The position numbers were made by a program, and so were the translations under genes. From NCBI GenBank assembly GCA_937886325.1, contig CALABV010000227.1, forward strand, positions 1-18,939: a stretch of DNA of 18,939 nt, in the 5' to 3' direction. Below, in pieces: positions 6,168 through 13,277 of this stretch (position 1 is its first letter; each line of letters begins with the position of its first letter). Under the pieces are notes generated by a model. The model had not been told where the DNA came from. It made no database searches and saw nothing but the letters and a program-made list of their open reading frames with translations. Source of the stretch: an uncultured Geobacter sp. Its GTDB lineage: Bacteria; Desulfobacterota; Desulfuromonadia; Geobacterales; Geobacteraceae.

Positions 6168-6485
6168 ATGAGATTACTCAGCAGGTTTGTCAGCTCTTGT
6201 AAATTCAAAGTAAACAAGGATCATGGTAGAATGATTCTTGATACTTTTATGAAACTGATGAAGGGCCGTTTTTCACTTGATATGGTTGAATTTTTTGACA
6301 ATCGTTCAATTAAGGAATTACAGTACCTTCTTCTGAAATGCAAAGAAGATATTAAAGAACCAGATCGCATAATCTCATTTTTAAATACTGAAATCAACAG
6401 GCGGATTCAAAGTCGAGTTATCTGCATATCGCTATTTTCAATGGTAATTTCCGTTGTTGCTCTTGTTAAATCTTTTTTAAGATAA
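6168..6485 (+). CDS. Small protein with C-terminal membrane helix
   Basis: A 105-residue protein starting at ATG 6168 with AGGT 7 nt upstream. The soluble part is basic and helical (KVNKDHGRMILDTFMKLMKGRF; SIKELQYLLLKCKEDI). It ends in one hydrophobic segment, VICISLFSMVISVVALVKSFL (about residues 84-104), so it is probably a tail-anchored or single-pass inner-membrane protein. It is noticeably more AT-rich than its neighbours and ends 8 bases before hsdR, whose own ribosome binding site is poor, so hsdR may depend on coupling to this gene. I do not recognise a family. Confidence 0.6.
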   Translation: MRLLSRFVSSCKFKVNKDHGRMILDTFMKLMKGRFSLDMVEFFDNRSIKELQYLLLKCKEDIKEPDRIISFLNTEINRRIQSRVICISLFSMVISVVALVKSFLR

Positions 6486-6493
6486 GAATTATC

Positions 6494-9010
6494 ATGCAAA
6501 AAGAAGCCCAGGCAAGAATAAAGATAAACAAGCTCCTCGAACAATCGGGCTGGCGTTTCTTCGACGACGATAATGGGAAAGCAAACATCCTTCTTGAGAA
6601 CAACACCAAGGTAACGAAAACCGCTCTCGATGAACTCGGTGATAACTTCGAGAAATTGGCCAACGGTTTTATTGATTTTCTACTACTCGACGATCGCGGT
6701 TTTCCCCTGGTAGTCCTAGAGGCCAAGGCCGAGGGTAAAGACCCCCTCATTGGGAAAGAACAGGCCCGCAAATATGCGAAGTCCCAAAACGTCCGCTTCG
6801 TGGTCCTTTCTAACGGAGATCTTCACTATCTCTGGGACCTTGAACACGGAAATCCGAATGTCATCACTTCCTTTCCGGCTTTGTATTCCCTTGAATCTGC
6901 AAAATCGTTTCAGCCTCGTCCTGAATCGATAATTCGAGAGCAGGTAAACGAAGATTATATCGTCACTACTCAAATGCCTTTGTATCGCGAGGATCCCCGC
7001 TGGGACGAATCATCTTCCAGGCTGGACTTCATTAGAGAAAACGACCTTAAATTCCTTCGTGAGTATCAGCTAAAGGCCGTCCATTCCCTGCAAAACGCGA
7101 TCAAGCAGGGTAAAGAGCGCTTTCTTTTTGAGATGGCTACCGGTACGGGTAAAACCCTTATATCCGCCGCAGTCATAAGACTATTTCTCCGCACCGGCAA
7201 CGCCAGGCGCGTCCTATTCTTGGTGGATCGTCTCGAGCTCGAAGACCAGGCGAAAAAGAATTTTGTTAAATATCTGAGGAATGACTTTAAGACAGTCGTG
7301 TATAAGGAAAACCGGGACGACTGGCGTAAGGCGGAAATCGTCGTCACGACTGTGCAGAGCCTTTCGTTCAACAACAAGTACCAGCGTTTATTTTCTCCCA
7401 CTGACTTCGATCTCCTCATATCTGATGAGGCACATCGTTCCATCGGCGGGAACAGTAGGGCGGTATTTGAATATTTTATCGGCTACAAGCTCGGCCTCAC
7501 AGCGACGCCAAAAGACTACCTGAAAAAAATTGATCCCTCAAAAGTCAGCGATCTCGATCCCCGCGAGTGGGAGCGCCGTCAGCTGCTCGACACGTACAAA
7601 ACCTTCGGCTGCGAGAGCGGCAATCCGACGTACCGTTACAGCCTGGTCGACGGCGTTAAAGACGGGTATCTCATCAATCCCTTCGTCGTCGACGCCCGCA
7701 CCGAGATTACCACCGATCTTTTATCCGAAAAAGGCTACGCGGTGGTCCTAAAAAACGAGGACGATTCCGACGATAAACAGCTTTATTTTCAAACCGATTT
7801 TGAGAAGAAGTTTTTTTCCGAGGAAACGAACAGGGTGTTCTGTAAAACTTTCATTGAAAACGCTTTCCGCGATCCTATAAGCGGAGAAATCGGTAAAAGT
7901 ATTGTTTTTTGCGTCAGCCAGAAGCACGCATCAAAAATAACCCAGATTTTAAATCAATATGCCGACCTCATGTTCCCCGGAAAATATAATTCAGACTTTG
8001 CCGTCCAGGTAACTTCCAGTATCCCTGACGCCCAACAGTTCACGATCAACTTCACCGAAAAGAACAATAACCTTAACGGCACTTCACTTTTCATTGAAGG
8101 CTATAAAACGAGCAAGTCCCGTGTATGTGTGACCGTCGGCATGATGACAACGGGGTACGACTGCCAGGATATTTTAAATATCTGTCTCATGCGTCCTATA
8201 TTCTCGCCCACTGATTTTATTCAGATCAAAGGCCGCGGCACTCGGAAATTTACGTTTATTCATCGTGTTAAGGAAAGTGGAGAAGTAGACGAATCCCGTT
8301 TTGAAAAGGAAAAATTCAAACTCTTTGATTTCTTCGCCAACTGCGAGTATTTCGAGGAAAAATATAATTACGATGAAATACTGGACCTTCCTAAAATAGG
8401 CGGCAAAAAGGGCGTAGAACCCCCGCCTCCCGGACCGGAATTTACAAGCTTCATTCCAGACCCGCTTAAATCAATGACCGAAACCGCCGTGGGCTCCGAG
8501 GGGATGAAGATCGATCGCATGTTTTTTAATGCATTCGAGGAGCGCGTAAAAAATGATCCCGTTGCCAAGGATAATTTTGATAAAGGCAATATCGAAGCGG
8601 TTGAAGACTATATCAGGAATGAAATCTTCGACAAGCCGGAGGAGTATTTCAACCTCGAAAAGCTCAGAAAGTCCCTGAAACTTGACCGCCGTGTAGGCCT
8701 CCGGGAGATCATAGAGAAGGTTTTCGGCACGATTCCCGGATTTAAATCAAAAGACGAGCTCCTTGAGGATGAATTTGAGAAATTCATCGCCATACATAAG
8801 CCAGAGAACAAGTATATCACTCCCATAAAAAAGTTTCTGAAAGCGTACATAACAGACTCTGAAGTCCGTGACATCGTTGAGAAAAAGGAATTCAGCCGTT
8901 TCGCCACGAATCCAAAAGTAAGCATGAACGATTACAAGGTCCTCAACGGGTGGCGGGATGTGATCCCGGAATACGTCAAAGACTATGTTTCACTCAATAC
9001 CTTTATGTAA
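6494..9010 (+). CDS. hsdR: Type I restriction endonuclease subunit HsdR
   Basis: An 838-residue restriction and translocation subunit. The N-terminal nuclease domain has D61 and E76-A-K78 (LEAK), the PD-(D/E)xK core. The superfamily 2 motor follows: Walker A ATGTGKT at 215-221, DEAH at 311-314, LTATP at 335-339 and motif VI QIKGRGTR at 577-584. The C-terminal ~190 residues (650-838) fit the EcoEI-type R-subunit C-terminal domain that docks on the methyltransferase. All catalytic motifs are intact, and the length is in the range for the EcoEI-like (shorter) R subunits. The ribosome binding site at ATG 6494 is weak. The methylase-specificity gene follows 11 bases after the stop, so restriction and modification are co-transcribed with R first. 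An R-first order is unusual for safe establishment unless regulated. Confidence 0.95.
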   Translation: MQKEAQARIKINKLLEQSGWRFFDDDNGKANILLENNTKVTKTALDELGDNFEKLANGFIDFLLLDDRGFPLVVLEAKAEGKDPLIGKEQARKYAKSQNVRFVVLSNGDLHYLWDLEHGNPNVITSFPALYSLESAKSFQPRPESIIREQVNEDYIVTTQMPLYREDPRWDESSSRLDFIRENDLKFLREYQLKAVHSLQNAIKQGKERFLFEMATGTGKTLISAAVIRLFLRTGNARRVLFLVDRLELEDQAKKNFVKYLRNDFKTVVYKENRDDWRKAEIVVTTVQSLSFNNKYQRLFSPTDFDLLISDEAHRSIGGNSRAVFEYFIGYKLGLTATPKDYLKKIDPSKVSDLDPREWERRQLLDTYKTFGCESGNPTYRYSLVDGVKDGYLINPFVVDARTEITTDLLSEKGYAVVLKNEDDSDDKQLYFQTDFEKKFFSEETNRVFCKTFIENAFRDPISGEIGKSIVFCVSQKHASKITQILNQYADLMFPGKYNSDFAVQVTSSIPDAQQFTINFTEKNNNLNGTSLFIEGYKTSKSRVCVTVGMMTTGYDCQDILNICLMRPIFSPTDFIQIKGRGTRKFTFIHRVKESGEVDESRFEKEKFKLFDFFANCEYFEEKYNYDEILDLPKIGGKKGVEPPPPGPEFTSFIPDPLKSMTETAVGSEGMKIDRMFFNAFEERVKNDPVAKDNFDKGNIEAVEDYIRNEIFDKPEEYFNLEKLRKSLKLDRRVGLREIIEKVFGTIPGFKSKDELLEDEFEKFIAIHKPENKYITPIKKFLKAYITDSEVRDIVEKKEFSRFATNPKVSMNDYKVLNGWRDVIPEYVKDYVSLNTFM

Positions 9011-9021
9011 ACGGTGCTCCC

Positions 9022-11439
9022 ATGCTTGATGCCGAAACAAAACGCAAGATAGATAACGCCCGCGACATTCTCGTTGGTAAGGTTCCCGACCCAAAATCCC
9101 AGGTCGAACAGATCACAATCGCCCTTATTTACAAGTTCATGGACGACATGGATCGAGAATCCGAGGAGTTGGGAGGCAAGGCGTCTTTTTTTTCAGGGGA
9201 ATATAAAAAGTATTCCTGGTCTAAAATATTTGACCCGAAACTCGGCGGTTATGACCTTATCACTCTTTATGGCGAAGCTATCGCCAAAATGAACACCAAT
9301 AAAAAGATACCCCAGCTTTTCCGTGACATCTTTAAAAACGCATTTCTACCTTACCGCGATCCCGAAACGTTGAAAAGCTTTCTGAAAGAAATAAACGGCT
9401 TTCATTACAACCACAGCGAAAAACTTGGAGATGCTTTTGAATACCTTCTTTCTGTTCTGGGAAGTCAGGGAGAGGCGGGCCAATTCCGCACGCCTCGCCA
9501 CATCATAGATTTTATTGTTGCTGTTGTTGATCCAAAGAAAGGTGAAACCGTTCTCGATCCCGCCGGCGGAACAGCCGGATTTCTTATATCATCGTACAAG
9601 CATATTCTTAAAACCAATACGTCACCTTCAATGTTAAAAGTCGGCAACAACGGCAACTATGCCGCTGATTTACTCACTCCGGATGATCGCAAAAGGATCA
9701 TGGAAAGCTTCGAAGGGTATGACATTTCACCTGACATGGTTCGTCTTTCTCTTGCTAATCTGTACTTACATGGTTTTCCTTCGCCGCGGATTCACGAGTA
9801 TGACACTCTCACGAGTGAAGATCGCTGGGGCGAGACCTTTGACGTGATCCTCGCAAACCCTCCGTTCATGACTCCGAAAGGCGGCATTCGGCCGCATAAA
9901 CGTTTTTCAATTCAGGCTAATCGCTCTGAGGTCCTATTCGTTGATTATATTGCCGAGCACCTATCTACGAGCGGCCGTGCTGGCGTAATCGTTCCGGAAG
10001 GCATTATCTTTCAGTCGGCAAATGCCTATAAGGCACTTCGAAAAATGCTCATTGAACAGAACCACCTCTGGGCGGTTGTCTCCCTTCCCGCCGGTGTTTT
10101 TAATCCTTATTCCGGCGTTAAAACGAGCATTCTTTTCATGGACAGAGGGCTCGCTAAAAAAACGAACGATATCCTATTTATTAAGATTGATCATGACGGC
10201 TTCGACCTTGGCGCACAGCGTCGGCCGAACGGAAAAGATGATCTACCCGCCGCCTTGGATGTTCTTCGCAAATACAAGAAAAGTCTGTCAATCCCCGATT
10301 CTATAAATGATGTTAATGCCCTTATCGTTTCAAAATCGCGTATTGCCGAGAATGGTGATTATAACCTTTCAATAGATCGTTATCGAGATGAAGTCGTTCG
10401 CTCTCACCGGGATTGGCCATTAATTGAATTGGGTGAGGTATGTGAAGTTATTCCTGGTCAATCCCCAGAAGGGAAGTACTATAATGATAATGGTGAGGGT
10501 ACACCGTTTTACCAGGGTAAAACAGAATTTACTGATATGTATATAGGAAAACCTGTTAAATGGACAACCCAAGAAACAAAGTTAGCAGAAAAAAATGATA
10601 TTCTTATTTCTGTTCGTGCGCCTGTAGGTCCTGTAAATATTTCCACCCAAAGACTTTGTATCGGTAGAGGCCTTGCGGCTATTCGCCCAAGTGATAAGAT
10701 TCTTATGCCCTTTCTTTTTGCTATTTTAAAAAGCAAAGAGTCTGAAATTAAAGGAAACGGTGGGGCAGCATTTGATTCTATAAACAGAAAAGATATCGAG
10801 GCAATAAAAATCCCCCTCCCCCCTTTAGAAGTCCAAAAAGAAATTGTCACCGAAATCGAAAGCTACCAAAAGATCATCGACGGCGCCCGCCAGGTTGTTG
10901 AGAACTGGAGGCCTTCATTCCCTGTTGATCCTGAGTGGCCGCTGGTTAGGCTGAGTGAGGTATTTAAGTTAACAAGTGGAAAGTTTCTACCACAAAAAGA
11001 CCAAGTGCCTGGTGATTATATTGTTTACGGTGGCAATGGAATTTCTGGTAAACATAATGAGTACTTTATTGAAGAACCAACATTGATAATTGGGCGTGTT
11101 GGCGAATATTGCGGTGCAGTGCACATAACGAAACCAAAGTCATGGGTAACAGATAATGCTTTAATGGTTAATGAGTATTTAATGAGTGTTGATCAGAATT
11201 ATTTGTCGTCTGCTCTTACAACTCTAGAAATCAATAAGTATGCCAAAAGAGGTGGGCAACCATCGATATCTCAATCGACTGTATATGATCTATCAATACC
11301 CCTTCCCCCTCTTGAAATTCAGAAAGAAATCGTACTAAAGATCGAAGAAGAACAAAAACTCGTTGATTCAAACAAACGTCTCATCGAAATTTACGAGGCA
11401 AAGATTAAGTCGAAGATAAACGAAGTCTGGGGAAGTTGA
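9022..11439 (+). CDS. Type I modification and specificity fusion (HsdM-HsdS)
   Basis: An 805-residue protein joining the N6-adenine methyltransferase and the DNA-recognition subunit in one chain. ATG 9022 is chosen because it gives the normal HsdM start (MLDAETKRKIDNARDIL) and lies just after the hsdR stop. The methylase half has motif I DPAGGTAGF (179-187) and catalytic NPPF (279-282). The specificity half has two target-recognition domains, each opened by WPL-x-L-x-E-V (465 and 639) and closed by the helical spacer IPLPPLE-QKEIV (597-609 and 759-771). The two recognition domains are clearly more AT-rich than the methylase half and the spacers, as expected of exchangeable domains. M and S are normally separate genes; the fusion resembles that of some type IIB/IIG and gamma-type systems. 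It pairs with the adjacent hsdR. Confidence 0.93.
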   Translation: MLDAETKRKIDNARDILVGKVPDPKSQVEQITIALIYKFMDDMDRESEELGGKASFFSGEYKKYSWSKIFDPKLGGYDLITLYGEAIAKMNTNKKIPQLFRDIFKNAFLPYRDPETLKSFLKEINGFHYNHSEKLGDAFEYLLSVLGSQGEAGQFRTPRHIIDFIVAVVDPKKGETVLDPAGGTAGFLISSYKHILKTNTSPSMLKVGNNGNYAADLLTPDDRKRIMESFEGYDISPDMVRLSLANLYLHGFPSPRIHEYDTLTSEDRWGETFDVILANPPFMTPKGGIRPHKRFSIQANRSEVLFVDYIAEHLSTSGRAGVIVPEGIIFQSANAYKALRKMLIEQNHLWAVVSLPAGVFNPYSGVKTSILFMDRGLAKKTNDILFIKIDHDGFDLGAQRRPNGKDDLPAALDVLRKYKKSLSIPDSINDVNALIVSKSRIAENGDYNLSIDRYRDEVVRSHRDWPLIELGEVCEVIPGQSPEGKYYNDNGEGTPFYQGKTEFTDMYIGKPVKWTTQETKLAEKNDILISVRAPVGPVNISTQRLCIGRGLAAIRPSDKILMPFLFAILKSKESEIKGNGGAAFDSINRKDIEAIKIPLPPLEVQKEIVTEIESYQKIIDGARQVVENWRPSFPVDPEWPLVRLSEVFKLTSGKFLPQKDQVPGDYIVYGGNGISGKHNEYFIEEPTLIIGRVGEYCGAVHITKPKSWVTDNALMVNEYLMSVDQNYLSSALTTLEINKYAKRGGQPSISQSTVYDLSIPLPPLEIQKEIVLKIEEEQKLVDSNKRLIEIYEAKIKSKINEVWGS

Positions 11440-11444
11440 TTCCC

Positions 11445-12170
11445 ATGCTGTATAATGTCTATTGCGATGAAAGCAGACAATCGAAAGACCGTTACATGGT
11501 CCTTGGCGGTTTAATCATCCCTGCCGGCAACGTCGAAGTCTTCAACGCCACAATGAAAAATTTCCGCGAAGAGCAGAAGATGTTTTCAGAGCTCAAGTGG
11601 ACGAAGGTATCAAACCAGAAGATTAAAGAGTACAAGAGGTTCGTTGATTATTTCTTTGCCCTTAATAATACCGACAAGCTTCATTTTCATTGCATCATAG
11701 TAGACAACCACCAGGTCAATCACCGTAAATTCAATAAAGGGGACAAGGAACTAGGCTTTTATAAATTCTACTACCAGCTTTTACTTCATTGCTTCGGTCG
11801 GGACTACTGCCGTGGTGCGGAGGATCGTTTCATCGTTCATCTTGACCAGAGGACGTCGAGCTACCCTCTTTCAGATTTGAAGCTTATCCTGAACCGTGGC
11901 ATCAATAAGAAGTATTCAATATCATCTTCCCCTTTCAGGTCCATTGAACCGAAGAACTCGAAATTATCGGAGTTAATCCAGATGAACGACATCATTATCG
12001 GTGCAATCGGTTTTCAGAAGAATGGGTATGATTTGCTTTCCGATAGCAGGCAGTCAAAAAAGGACCTTGCTGCTTATATCGCTTCTCAGGCTGGTTTTGC
12101 CGATCTTCGCAGGGATACGCCGATGAGGGAAAAACGGTTTACAATCTGGAATTTCAGGCTTAGAAAATGA
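11445..12170 (+). CDS. DUF3800 protein (RNase H-like fold predicted)
   Basis: A 241-residue DUF3800 protein. The family signature is clear: an N-terminal YCDES (D8, E9) in a beta strand followed by YMVLGGLIIP, a central HFHCIIV strand, VHLDQRTSSYP, and a late acidic site in ELIQMNDIIIGAIGF. These spaced acidic residues fit a metal-dependent RNase H-like nuclease, as proposed for the family; no activity is proven here. ATG 11445 fits the family start. A TTG at 11436, overlapping the hsdS stop, would add three residues. The gene is in the restriction operon, and DUF3800 genes are often found in defence regions. A structured RNA gene (12165-12263, opposite strand) overlaps its last bases, recalling the published candidate RNA motifs named after DUF3800. 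Confidence 0.88.
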   Translation: MLYNVYCDESRQSKDRYMVLGGLIIPAGNVEVFNATMKNFREEQKMFSELKWTKVSNQKIKEYKRFVDYFFALNNTDKLHFHCIIVDNHQVNHRKFNKGDKELGFYKFYYQLLLHCFGRDYCRGAEDRFIVHLDQRTSSYPLSDLKLILNRGINKKYSISSSPFRSIEPKNSKLSELIQMNDIIIGAIGFQKNGYDLLSDSRQSKKDLAAYIASQAGFADLRRDTPMREKRFTIWNFRLRK

Positions 12171-12263
12171 AAATGCGCCCTCAAAGTCTACGCTGTTTCC
12201 AGCTACCGCCAAGCGGTTTCCCTGACCTGATCAGGGTTTTCGACTTCAAGTGGCGCATCAGGT
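12165..12263 (-). ncRNA. Structured RNA with four-helix junction, next to DUF3800 gene
   Basis: Read on the minus strand, TGCGCC (12252-12257) and GGCGCA (12174-12179) close the RNA, extended by AAGTC/GACTT. Inside lie three tight hairpins in a row: CCCTGA-loop-TCAGGG, ACCGC-TTG-GCGGT and GCTG-GAAA-CAGC, the last with a GNRA tetraloop that supports the minus strand. A good promoter is placed so that transcription starts near 12263, and the closing stem is followed by TTTCATTTT, giving an RNA of about 98 nt. Weinberg and colleagues reported several candidate RNA motifs near DUF3800 genes. Whether this is one of them cannot be decided here. It does not match any riboswitch I know. Confidence 0.7.
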
Positions 12264-12269
12264 AATATT

Positions 12270-12298
12270 AATATCGCACCAGTAGCCGTTTTTGTCAA
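12270..12298 (-). promoter_or_regulatory. Promoter of the structured RNA
   Basis: On the minus strand a consensus TTGACA (12293-12298) is followed by a 17-nt spacer and GATATT (12270-12275); ATATTA or TATTAA are alternative -10 boxes with longer spacing. The -35 lies inside a TTTTTGT-CA-ACAAAAA inverted repeat. Confidence 0.7.
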
Positions 12299-12322
12299 CA
12301 AAAAACCTAAGCGGTTAGTATA

Positions 12323-12895
12323 TTACTTCTCCACTTCCACGCAAGTATATTCAATCTCCGCATAGAGCCGCTCAATCTCGATCATTGTCTCGTTCTTCTT
12401 TACCTCCAGGGCGTCAATTTTCTCCTGCTTGTTCGCGGCTTCCAGGGGGTCATCGATGGATTTCACTATCTTCTTCATCTTCCCTATCTGGTCCGTAAGC
12501 AGATATTTCCGGTCTATAAGCTTTTCGATGTTAAACGCCAGGCTCTCCACTTTTCTAAGGGCTTTCCGCTTCTCCGCCGACTTTTTGTCGTGAATATCAG
12601 CCAGGTCAAAGAACTGATTGAAGCTTATCGATGCTGAGAAATACGTCTCGTTTGTTGGCTTGCTGTACTCATCGTATGGCGCCCGTCGTGAAAGGGTCAC
12701 GGTGGGCAGGAAGCGCAGGGCGTCGTTCCATGTGTATGTTCCCGCGTCCTTGATCCTTTTCTTCGCTTCTCCTAGTGTCTGTTTGAGTGTTTTGTGCTCG
12801 TTTTCTTTCATTTTGTCCTGTTTATCATCGGAAAATGCCATTTCCGCCGTAAAAAGGATTGAAATTAATGCGAAACCAACGGTAAATTTGCTCAT
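12323..12895 (-). CDS. Exported TolC-like (outer-membrane efflux type) short protein
   Basis: A 190-residue protein and the only long gene on the minus strand. It starts at 12895 with an AGAGG ribosome binding site and a signal peptide (MSKFTVGFALISILFTAEMAFS, then DDKQ). The middle reads like one TolC/OEP repeat: ALRFLPTVTLS, then the strand pair ETYFSASISFNQFFDLADI, then a long helix rich in K, E and L (KSAEKRKALRKVESLAFNIEKLIDRKYLL and onward) that ends in a coiled coil. True TolC protomers are over 400 residues with two such repeats, so this is either a truncated relative or a small periplasmic or outer-membrane helper that might oligomerise. Divergent transcription from a 50-residue gene only 26 bases away means the promoter regions overlap. 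Confidence 0.7.
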   Translation of the reverse strand: MSKFTVGFALISILFTAEMAFSDDKQDKMKENEHKTLKQTLGEAKKRIKDAGTYTWNDALRFLPTVTLSRRAPYDEYSKPTNETYFSASISFNQFFDLADIHDKKSAEKRKALRKVESLAFNIEKLIDRKYLLTDQIGKMKKIVKSIDDPLEAANKQEKIDALEVKKNETMIEIERLYAEIEYTCVEVEK

Positions 12896-12921
12896 AAACG
12901 CCTCTCAAATGGAGATAGAAA

Positions 12922-13074
12922 ATGAAACCGATTGTCCTTCAGGCACAGGTAAAAGAACTCTTGACTTATATTAAATCTTGCGGTGATTTAAACAAAAATA
13001 GCCTTTTGGAAATCAATAAAAAGCTCTTAAAAATAATGACCGAAGTGTCTGAAAACCTCGAAAAAGTGAAATAA
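12922..13074 (+). CDS. 50-residue helical protein
   Basis: ATG 12922 has GGAGAT (12911-12916) at good spacing, and the frame ends at TAA 13072-13074, followed by a run of nine T. The product is almost wholly helical and amphipathic (VKELLTYIKSCGDL, then LLEINKKLLKIMTEVSENLEKVK), a likely small coiled-coil partner. It is divergent from the TolC-like gene, with just 26 bases between the two start codons, so the two are probably regulated together from one overlapping control region. No family is recognised. The clear ribosome binding site and the T-run after the stop argue that the gene is real. Confidence 0.6.
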   Translation: MKPIVLQAQVKELLTYIKSCGDLNKNSLLEINKKLLKIMTEVSENLEKVK

Positions 13075-13092
13075 TTTTTTTTGCCTTTTCAA

Positions 13093-13146
13093 GCGGTTTT
13101 GTTGAACAAAGTATCCACCAAAATGGCCCTTTTGTTGAAAAACCGC
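13093..13146. repeat. Long imperfect hairpin between small gene and recombinase
   Basis: GCGGTTTT (13093-13100) pairs with AAAACCGC (13139-13146). A second stem inside forms from ACAAAG and CTTTTGT with one bulge. The 54-nt element contains TTTTGTTGAA twice. It may be a terminator for the 50-residue gene, or a recombinase target, since it lies just ahead of the recombinase. Confidence 0.5.
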
Positions 13147-13149
13147 CCG

Positions 13150-13277
13150 GAATTAAGTGTGTGTGCTGTTGTGTTGTGTTCGTTATCGATCATTTTCAGT
13201 TAATAAATCATTTTGGTTGTTGCTTATATATTAATACGTTTTTAGCTTGTAAATAGTAAAAATATTATTCGGTAATA
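13150..13277 (+). promoter_or_regulatory. AT-rich leader of the recombinase gene
   Basis: This AT-rich stretch carries a repeated ATCATTTT (about 13188 and 13207), TATATT (13227-13232) as a possible -10 without a good -35, and only a weak ribosome binding site (GGT) before ATG 13278. No gene is seen. Confidence 0.3.

Noticed and set aside
10811..10823. C5/C6 tracts in the specificity gene as a phase-variation switch
   Set aside because: The tracts are short and encode the conserved IPLPPLE spacer, so they are explained by coding.
12165..12263. Signal recognition particle RNA (CAGGTCAGG followed later by GGAAACAGC)
   Set aside because: The SRP domain IV tetraloop and the GGAAGGAAGCAGCC block are missing, and the folded structure is a multi-helix junction, not one long hairpin.
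12255..12266. Hammerhead ribozyme core (CTGATG on the minus strand)
   Set aside because: The next base is C instead of A, and the required GAAA and cleavage-site stems are not in the right order.
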